Source: an uncultured bacterium (GTDB lineage Bacteria > Bacillota > Clostridia > Oscillospirales > Oscillospiraceae). Taken from it: DNA of 10,705 nucleotides. The translations under genes and the position numbers were made by a program. Of this stretch, positions 6,769-10,705 are shown in pieces. The notes under the pieces were generated by a model. It made no database searches. It saw only the letters and a list, made by a program, of their open reading frames with translations, and had not been told where the DNA came from. The stretch is from NCBI GenBank assembly GCA_905215425.1, contig CAJMQD010000012.1, positions 1-10,705 on the forward strand. The letters run 5' to 3'. Numbering within the stretch: position 1 is the stretch's first letter; every line of letters starts with the position of its first letter.

Positions 6769-7326
6769 ATGGTTGTATATGCCGCCGATCACATGACCGA
6801 CCGCCACCAGGCCCGCCAACTGCTGGCCCAGGCGATCCGGGAGCAGTATGGCCTGTTCTCCCTCCCCACTATGGAAACAGGCCGCCGCGGCAAGCCCTTC
6901 TTTCCGGAATACCCTGAGATCCACTTTAATTTGTCCCACAGCGCCGCTCTGGTTCTGTGCGCCCTGGACAGCGCCCCGGTGGGAGCAGATGTCCAGATCG
7001 TCGCTTCCCGCCGCCCCATCACGGTAGAGCGCTGCTGCTCTCCTGACGAACGGACCTGGCTGCGTGGCCGCGGAGACAACTGGGAAGATTTTGCCTTGCT
7101 CTGGTCCCTGAAAGAGGCTTTGGTCAAGCAGCGGGGCACGGGCCTGACCTTCCCCGTCTCTGCCATTGCGCCCCCCCTTCCCGCCGGAACCGAATCTCTG
7201 TTGGCGCAAGACGGGCTCTGGTTCCGCCTGTATCAGGGGGAGGGCTGGCGGGGAGCTGTCTGCGGCCTGACCCCTCCGCCTGAGCTGCTGCTGTGGCGTA
7301 CCCTTCCGGAGGAAAAAAACCTGTAA
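6769..7326 (+). CDS. 4'-phosphopantetheinyl transferase, Sfp-like
   Basis: A 185-residue cytoplasmic enzyme of the Sfp superfamily, which transfers phosphopantetheine from coenzyme A to a serine of acyl or peptidyl carrier proteins. Family motifs are GRRGKPFF (38-45), FNLSHS (53-58), GADVQ (72-76) and WSLKEALVKQRGTGL (112-126, with Glu116 and Lys120). The second of the usual magnesium-binding acids (DxE) is glutamine here, Gln76 after Asp74. It is shorter than Bacillus Sfp (about 224 residues), mostly at the N-terminus and C-terminus. ACGGAGG lies eight bases before the ATG. No polyketide or peptide synthetase genes are nearby, so the enzyme may serve a remote cluster or back up AcpS. It lies downstream of a terminator-like hairpin, which could limit its expression. 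Confidence 0.88.
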   Translation: MVVYAADHMTDRHQARQLLAQAIREQYGLFSLPTMETGRRGKPFFPEYPEIHFNLSHSAALVLCALDSAPVGADVQIVASRRPITVERCCSPDERTWLRGRGDNWEDFALLWSLKEALVKQRGTGLTFPVSAIAPPLPAGTESLLAQDGLWFRLYQGEGWRGAVCGLTPPPELLLWRTLPEEKNL

Positions 7327-7334
7327 ATACCCCC

Positions 7335-7363
7335 TTTACTTTTCCGTGAAAGGCTGTTATAAT
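7335..7363 (+). promoter_or_regulatory. Promoter of the tRNA-Arg gene
   Basis: TTTACT (7335-7340) and TATAAT (7358-7363) are 17 bases apart, and TG precedes the -10 box by one base. Transcription would start near 7370, about ten bases before the mature tRNA. It begins just after the stop codon of the upstream gene. Confidence 0.75.
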
Positions 7364-7380
7364 GATTAGGCTTTCAAAAT

Positions 7381-7456
7381 GCGTCCGTAGTTCAATGGAT
7401 AGAGCGTCAGATTCCGGTTCTGAATGTTGGGGGTTCGAGTCCCTTCGGGCGTGCCA
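7381..7456 (+). tRNA. tRNA-Arg (anticodon CCG)
   Basis: A 76-base cloverleaf folds completely: acceptor stem 7381-7387 with 7446-7452, D stem 7390-7393 with 7402-7405, anticodon stem TCAGA/TCTGA (7407-7411 with 7419-7423) around the loop TTCCGGT, and T stem 7429-7433 with 7441-7445 around TTCGAGT. The anticodon CCG at 7414-7416 reads CGG arginine codons. CCA is encoded at 7454-7456 after discriminator G. The first acceptor pair is G-U and two T-stem pairs are G-U, which is tolerable. It is a single-gene unit with its own promoter and terminator. Confidence 0.95.
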
Positions 7457-7493
7457 CGCCGGAGCAAAGTTCGCTTTGCTCCGGCGTTTTTTT
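7457..7493 (+). terminator. Strong intrinsic terminator directly after the tRNA
   Basis: A perfect 13-bp stem (7457-7469 with 7474-7486), a TTCG tetraloop and seven consecutive T. The stem begins on the base after the encoded CCA, so the hairpin also marks the 3' end for tRNA processing. Confidence 0.95.
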
Positions 7494-7523
7494 ACCCTTA
7501 CATGAAAAAGACCATATTTGACG

Positions 7524-7567
7524 GCTCATCGCAAACGACATTCCGTTTGCGGCGGGCTTTTATTTTT
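7524..7567 (+). terminator. Second intrinsic terminator between tRNA and the small gene
   Basis: A stem of about 14 pairs with one mismatch (7524-7537 with 7544-7557; the inner eight are perfect) around loop ACATTC, followed by the T-rich run TTTTATTTTT. It lies 33 bases before the next start codon. I find no clear promoter between it and that gene, so it could be the leader attenuator of the downstream pair. Confidence 0.75.
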
Positions 7568-7600
7568 CCTTCGGCACGGACGCTAAAAGGAGATGAGTTC

Positions 7601-8014
7601 ATGATCCTGATGGCAGCCGTAGATGACAATATGGGGCTGATGTTCAACCACCGGCGGCAGAGCCGCGACCGCCTGCTGCGCCAGCGCATCCTGGCGCTGG
7701 CCGGAGATCGCACCCTCTGGATGGACCGCTATTCCGCCGCCCTGTTCGGCGCAGAACTGGACGGACATACCGTCCGCGTGGAGGAAGACTTTCTTGCTCA
7801 GGCCGCCCCTGGGGATTTTTGCTTTTTAGAGGACCGCTCCCCCCGGCCTGCGGAAAAGGACATTGAACAGGTGATCCTCTTCCGGTGGAACCGCACCTAC
7901 CCAGCCGATCTGCATTTCGATCTGGACCTCAGCCGCTGGACGCTGACCTGCTCCGAGGACTTCCCCGGCTCTTCCCACGATAAAATCACCCAGGAGGTAT
8001 ACACCCGTGCATAA
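7601..8014 (+). CDS. Conserved-looking small protein of unknown function
   Basis: I do not recognise this 137-residue soluble protein. It starts MILMAAVDDNMGLMFNHRRQ and is rich in arginine and acidic residues. It has no signal peptide, membrane segment or metal-binding cluster, and appears to be one compact alpha/beta domain. The start is set by AAAAGGAG eight bases upstream of the ATG at 7601; the reading frame is open further upstream, but that part lies inside the tRNA and its terminator. It overlaps the start of the lipoprotein nuclease gene by eight bases, and the nuclease's ribosome binding site is inside this gene, so the two are translated together. The coupling suggests a job linked to the nuclease, such as nucleotide or RNA handling, but that is inference only. 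Confidence 0.8.
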   Translation: MILMAAVDDNMGLMFNHRRQSRDRLLRQRILALAGDRTLWMDRYSAALFGAELDGHTVRVEEDFLAQAAPGDFCFLEDRSPRPAEKDIEQVILFRWNRTYPADLHFDLDLSRWTLTCSEDFPGSSHDKITQEVYTRA

Positions 8015-8867
8015 GCTGAACCGTGCCATACTCCCCTTTATGCTCGCCGTCATACTGGCGCTGTCCGGCTGCGAGAATCTGACGCCCCAGCAGCAGGCGG
8101 CCATCGACCTGTCCTCCCTGCCGGAATATTCTGGCCAAGCCTATGTGGAGCTGAATAATAACGTCCCCTTCTTCACAGAAGAGGATCTGACCTCTGCCTC
8201 CTTCGAGGAATATAGTCCGCTGGACGAATTGGGCCGCTGCGGCACAGCTTACACCTGTATCAGCACCGATTTAATGCCCACAGAACCCCGGGGTTCAATT
8301 GGTCAGGTAAAGCCATCGGGCTGGAAAACCGCGAAATACGACTTTGTAGACGGAAAGTATCTGTATAACCGCTGCCACCTGATCGGCTTTCAGCTTACGG
8401 GCGAAAATGCCAACGAGCAAAACCTGATCACCGGCACCCGCTACCTGAACGTCACCGGAATGCTGCCTTTCGAAAATCTCACCGCCGACTACATCAAGGA
8501 AACGGGCAACCACGTACTCTATCGGGTCACCCCGGTGTTTACGGGGGACGAGCTGGTAGCCAGGGGCGTGGTGATGGAGGCCATGTCGCTGGAGGACAAA
8601 GGTGACGGCGTTCTGTTCAACGTCTACTGCTACAACGTTCAGCCCGGCGTGACCATCGACTACGCCACCGGGGACAGCGCCCTGGACGGCACCACCGATG
8701 AGAGCGAACAGGTCAGCTACATTCTGAACACCAACACAAAGAAATTCCACCTCCCCTCCTGCCCCAGCGTAAACGAAATGAAGCCGGAATATTGGCAGGA
8801 GTACGACGGCAGCCGCACCATTTTAGAGGCCCAGGGATATAGCCCCTGCGGCCGCTGCAAGCCCTGA
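8007..8867 (+). CDS. Lipoprotein DNA/RNA non-specific endonuclease with C-terminal Ada-like module
   Basis: A 286-residue protein predicted to sit on the outer face of the membrane. The N-terminus ends in the lipobox LSGC, so Cys22 would be lipidated. Residues about 40-210 form a beta-beta-alpha-metal nuclease domain of the EndA/NUC1 family: YNRCHLIGFQL holds the catalytic His124 (NRCH in place of the common DRGH), and ENANEQNLITGTRYLN supplies the metal-binding asparagine, probably Asn139. A short linker leads to a C-terminal module (about 236-286), FHLPSC then YSPCGRCKP, with His248, Cys252, Cys281 and Cys284 arranged like the zinc-binding Ada-type domain attached to many secreted nucleases. 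Translation starts at GTG (8007) with AGGAGG nine bases upstream. Known relatives degrade extracellular DNA or process DNA for uptake. Here it could supply nucleotides or act with the ComEA-like protein; neither is proven. Confidence 0.9.
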   Translation: MHKLNRAILPFMLAVILALSGCENLTPQQQAAIDLSSLPEYSGQAYVELNNNVPFFTEEDLTSASFEEYSPLDELGRCGTAYTCISTDLMPTEPRGSIGQVKPSGWKTAKYDFVDGKYLYNRCHLIGFQLTGENANEQNLITGTRYLNVTGMLPFENLTADYIKETGNHVLYRVTPVFTGDELVARGVVMEAMSLEDKGDGVLFNVYCYNVQPGVTIDYATGDSALDGTTDESEQVSYILNTNTKKFHLPSCPSVNEMKPEYWQEYDGSRTILEAQGYSPCGRCKP

Positions 8868-8879
8868 TCCCTGATAACA

Positions 8880-8912
8880 AGAACGCCCCCGTCCGACGGA
8901 CGGGGGCGTTCT
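8880..8912. terminator. Bidirectional hairpin terminator between convergent genes
   Basis: A perfect 15-bp stem (8880-8894 with 8898-8912), very GC-rich, closed by three bases. It lies 12 bases after the nuclease stop codon. Neither strand has a long T run after it, so termination efficiency is uncertain, but its place between convergent genes fits a shared terminator. Confidence 0.7.
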
Positions 8913-8944
8913 CTGTTCAACTTCCAATTTCGTTTGGCACTTTC

Positions 8945-8966
8945 CTCCCCCGCAAGAGGCGGGGAG
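8945..8966. repeat. GC-rich hairpin in the convergent intergenic region
   Basis: CTCCCC and GGGGAG pair over six bases, with two further pairs after a bulged C and a loop of five. There is no T tract. It is one of three hairpins in a row within 8868-9030. Confidence 0.5.
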
Positions 8967-8969
8967 TAC

Positions 8970-8993
8970 AATGCTTACGTCAACGCAAGCATT
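8970..8993. repeat. Hairpin downstream of the uroporphyrinogen-decarboxylase-family gene
   Basis: AATGCTT (8970-8976) and AAGCATT (8987-8993) form a 7-bp stem, extended by two pairs after an A-C mismatch and capped by TCAA. It is the first hairpin met by leftward transcription after the stop codon at 9031. It lacks a T tract and may protect the mRNA 3' end. Confidence 0.5.
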
Positions 8994-9030
8994 CACAGCA
9001 AAATCGGGGTTGTTCTATGACGGATCAAGA

Positions 9031-10092
9031 TCAGTCGATGCCAGTGACCTCGGCGATTACCTCGTGCATCAGCTGCATCCGGTACTCGGGCACGTGCATC
9101 TTCACGGAACAGCCGGGGGTAAAGATGAACTTCTTGTCGTCAGGACCCAGCTGCTCCAGGGCGTCAACCAGGCGGGCCTTGATGACAGCCTTCACAGCCT
9201 CACGGTCGTTCTCAGGGCTGTCAAAGTCATGCCAGAACTCCACGCCGCCCATCAGGATCTTGTCGGTCATAGCGCGAACCTGCTTCAGGCTCATGGGAGC
9301 GTGAGTAGGATCGCTGGCGCGGTCTTCCCAGTTGTAGGCCTGAACGGGGTAGCCCAGCTCCTCATACTGGTCGAAGCGCAGGTTCTTATAGCCGTGGACA
9401 TGCAGCATGTTGAACCAGGTCTTGTCCTTGATGGAATTCAGCAGGGGCAGGTCGTACTTGGCGCCGAACTCGGCATAGGTCTCGCGGTCCATGTCGTCAT
9501 AGGAGGCGAAGGCGTCGGCCCAGAAGATACCGTCAACGCCGCCCATCTCCATCAGAGCATCCAGGAACATCTGGATGGACTCGCTGATGATCTCCATGCC
9601 AGCGTGGACATCCTCGGGGCTGTACTTGATGGCGGCCTGCAGCAGCTGGGGCCTGGCGCTGCCGCCGTAAACGCCGCGGGCGCAGTACAGGGGGGAGAAT
9701 ACGCTGGCAATAACGGGCACCTCGCCCTTCAGGCCATCGATCACCCGCTTGGTGATCTCCAGCTGCTGGGCAATGTCTCTGTCGGTGACCTTGGGCACCT
9801 TCAGCTCGCGGAACATCTTGGGGTGATCCACAGCGAACTTGGTGACGGTGCCGTTCAGGAAGGTAGCGGAGGTGGAGGGCTTATAGGTGCAGCCCATGGC
9901 GGAATCGAAGAACAGGCCATTGTACTGCAGCTTGCACAGGTCCCACTTCATCACCTCGCAGGAAGTGAGGATGCCCTTGGCAAAATCCTTGGGGCACTGG
10001 TCCAGCAGGGGCATGTGATACCAACCGGCAACGCCGATACGGTCGGGCTGCTTGCCCTCGGTCATGGCTTTGATACGCTGCATAGAGTTCAT
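9031..10092 (-). CDS. Uroporphyrinogen decarboxylase family protein (MtaA/CmuA-like)
   Basis: A 353-residue TIM-barrel protein of the URO-D superfamily, which includes HemE and the methyltransferases that move methyl groups between corrinoid proteins and cofactors. It starts MNSMQRIKAMTEGKQPDRI, the usual opening helix of the methyltransferase branch. The motif MLHVHGYKNL (His231, His233) takes the place of the H-x-C zinc-ligand motif of MtaA-type enzymes, and FTPGCSVKMHVPEYRM (Cys328) matches the last ligand region. HemE's N-terminal substrate-binding signature is not seen, and no haem genes are nearby. AGGAGAG lies seven bases before the ATG. It follows an oligopeptide-type ABC transporter gene by 72 bases with no clear promoter between, so the two are probably cotranscribed. 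No corrinoid protein is visible in the window, and the substrate is unknown. Confidence 0.85.
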   Translation of the reverse strand: MNSMQRIKAMTEGKQPDRIGVAGWYHMPLLDQCPKDFAKGILTSCEVMKWDLCKLQYNGLFFDSAMGCTYKPSTSATFLNGTVTKFAVDHPKMFRELKVPKVTDRDIAQQLEITKRVIDGLKGEVPVIASVFSPLYCARGVYGGSARPQLLQAAIKYSPEDVHAGMEIISESIQMFLDALMEMGGVDGIFWADAFASYDDMDRETYAEFGAKYDLPLLNSIKDKTWFNMLHVHGYKNLRFDQYEELGYPVQAYNWEDRASDPTHAPMSLKQVRAMTDKILMGGVEFWHDFDSPENDREAVKAVIKARLVDALEQLGPDDKKFIFTPGCSVKMHVPEYRMQLMHEVIAEVTGID

Positions 10093-10164
10093 AATCGTTC
10101 TCTCCTATCGTCTATATTTTGATATGCGATACGACGCAGATATGGTTTGAGCGGTGACAGCGGT

Positions 10165-10705
10165 TCAGCCGCCAAAACGGGCACAGGCCAGGAAGTGGCC
10201 GGGGGAAACTTCCTTCAGCTCAACAGGCTTGTGCCGGCACTCCTCGGTCGCAAAGGGGCAGCGGGCGGCAAAGCGGCAGCCGGGAGGGGGATCGATGGGG
10301 CTGGTGACCTCGCCGCGAATGATCTCTCGCTCCTGGTTCCGTCGGGCGGGATCGGGCAGAGGGATGGCGGCCAGAAGGGCCTTGGTGTAAGGGTGCATGG
10401 GGTTGGCAAACAGCTCCTCGGTGGGCGCGTGTTCGATACACTGACCCAGATACATCACGGCGATGTTGTTGCTGATATGCTTCACCACGCTCAGGTCGTG
10501 GGTGATGAACATATAGGACAGCCCCATATCGTCCTGCAGGTCCATGATCAGGTTCAGGATCTGGGCCTGGATGGACACGTCCAGAGCGGAGACAGGCTCG
10601 TCACAGACGATAAACTTGGGGTCCAGCGCCAGAGCACGGGCCACGCCGATACGCTGACGGCGGCCGCCGTCCAGCTCGTGGGGGTAGGTGTTGACGAAGC
10701 GCTGG
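10165..10705 (-). CDS. Oligopeptide/dipeptide ABC transporter ATPase, OppF/DppF-like (5' end outside window)
   Basis: The C-terminal 179 residues of a peptide-importer ATPase are visible; the frame stays open to the right edge, so Walker A lies outside. The ABC signature reads [15 protein letters not shown], followed by Walker B with FIVCDEP, the D loop SALD, and the switch histidine in [11 protein letters not shown]. The C-terminal oligopeptide-binding extension has the family pattern [26 protein letters not shown], and a cysteine-containing [14 protein letters not shown] segment that in relatives can hold an iron-sulphur cluster. The [12 protein letters not shown] form suits the OppF/DppF half of the dimer. 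It would act on the inner face of the membrane to power uptake of peptides or related solutes. It is immediately upstream of the URO-D-family gene in the same direction, which hints that the imported solute feeds that enzyme. Confidence 0.93.
   Translation of the reverse strand, partial: QRFVNTYPHELDGGRRQRIGVARALALDPKFIVCDEPVSALDVSIQAQILNLIMDLQDDMGLSYMFITHDLSVVKHISNNIAVMYLGQCIEHAPTEELFANPMHPYTKALLAAIPLPDPARRNQEREIIRGEVTSPIDPPPGCRFAARCPFATEECRHKPVELKEVSPGHFLACARFGG

Noticed and set aside
7381..7456. The tRNA as an integration site of a mobile element
   Set aside because: I found no second copy of the tRNA 3' end and no integrase gene in the window.
7424..7600. Extended N-terminus of the small protein, starting inside the tRNA
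   Set aside because: The extension crosses the tRNA, its terminator and a second terminator; a good ribosome binding site and ATG at 7601 define the gene.
9031..10092. Annotation as HemE, the haem-pathway uroporphyrinogen decarboxylase
   Set aside because: The N-terminal HemE signature is missing, the zinc-site region resembles methyltransferase relatives, and the neighbour is a peptide importer.
8971..10122. Rightward open frame of 383 codons opposite the URO-D-family gene
   Set aside because: It mirrors the codon structure of the minus-strand gene, has no ribosome binding site, and its product has no family features.
10165..10644. Treating the internal GTG at 10644 as the start of the ABC ATPase
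   Set aside because: The frame continues to the window edge through the rest of the ABC signature motif, so the gene is cut by the edge rather than starting there.

Overview
The window looks like chromosomal DNA from a GC-rich, Gram-positive anaerobe of the class Clostridia, most likely Oscillospiraceae (Flavonifractor/Lawsonibacter-like). The clues are strong AGGAGG-type ribosome binding sites, tight ATGA overlaps, a ComEA-type DNA receptor, a PBP5-type carboxypeptidase, a short Sfp-like enzyme and GC-rich third codon positions. The genus is an inference from gene style, not a database match.

Layout. Positions 1-5215 are read leftwards (minus strand). In order of transcription they hold a comEA-like gene, an OmpR/PhoB-family response regulator, rbfA, an nrnA-type DHH phosphoesterase, truB, a 277-bp element bounded by 27-bp inverted repeats, a sensor histidine kinase, and the first codons of an exported protein that runs off the left edge. 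RbfA and TruB form a translation and RNA-maturation block, and it sits between a response regulator and a kinase that may be partners.

From 5328 to 8867 genes are read rightwards: a D-Ala-D-Ala carboxypeptidase with a well-formed promoter, a terminator-like hairpin, a small 4'-phosphopantetheinyl transferase, a tRNA-Arg(CCG) with its own promoter and a strong terminator, a second terminator, and a translationally overlapped pair made of an unrecognised small protein and a lipoprotein nuclease with a C-terminal Ada-like Cys/His module. Three hairpins fill the gap to the next, convergent unit.

From 9031 to the right edge genes are read leftwards again: an oligopeptide-type ABC transporter ATPase (5' end outside the window) followed by a uroporphyrinogen-decarboxylase-family protein that looks more like a methyltransferase relative than HemE. 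Its arginine codons differ visibly from those of the histidine kinase.

Most of the window is ordinary core genome. The best candidate for something undescribed is the 277-bp nested inverted-repeat element between truB and the kinase. It has the architecture of a non-autonomous (MITE-like) element with TA at both ends, or of a structured RNA. The small protein plus secreted nuclease pair is the second. I see no CRISPR array, phage gene, toxin-antitoxin pair or defence island.
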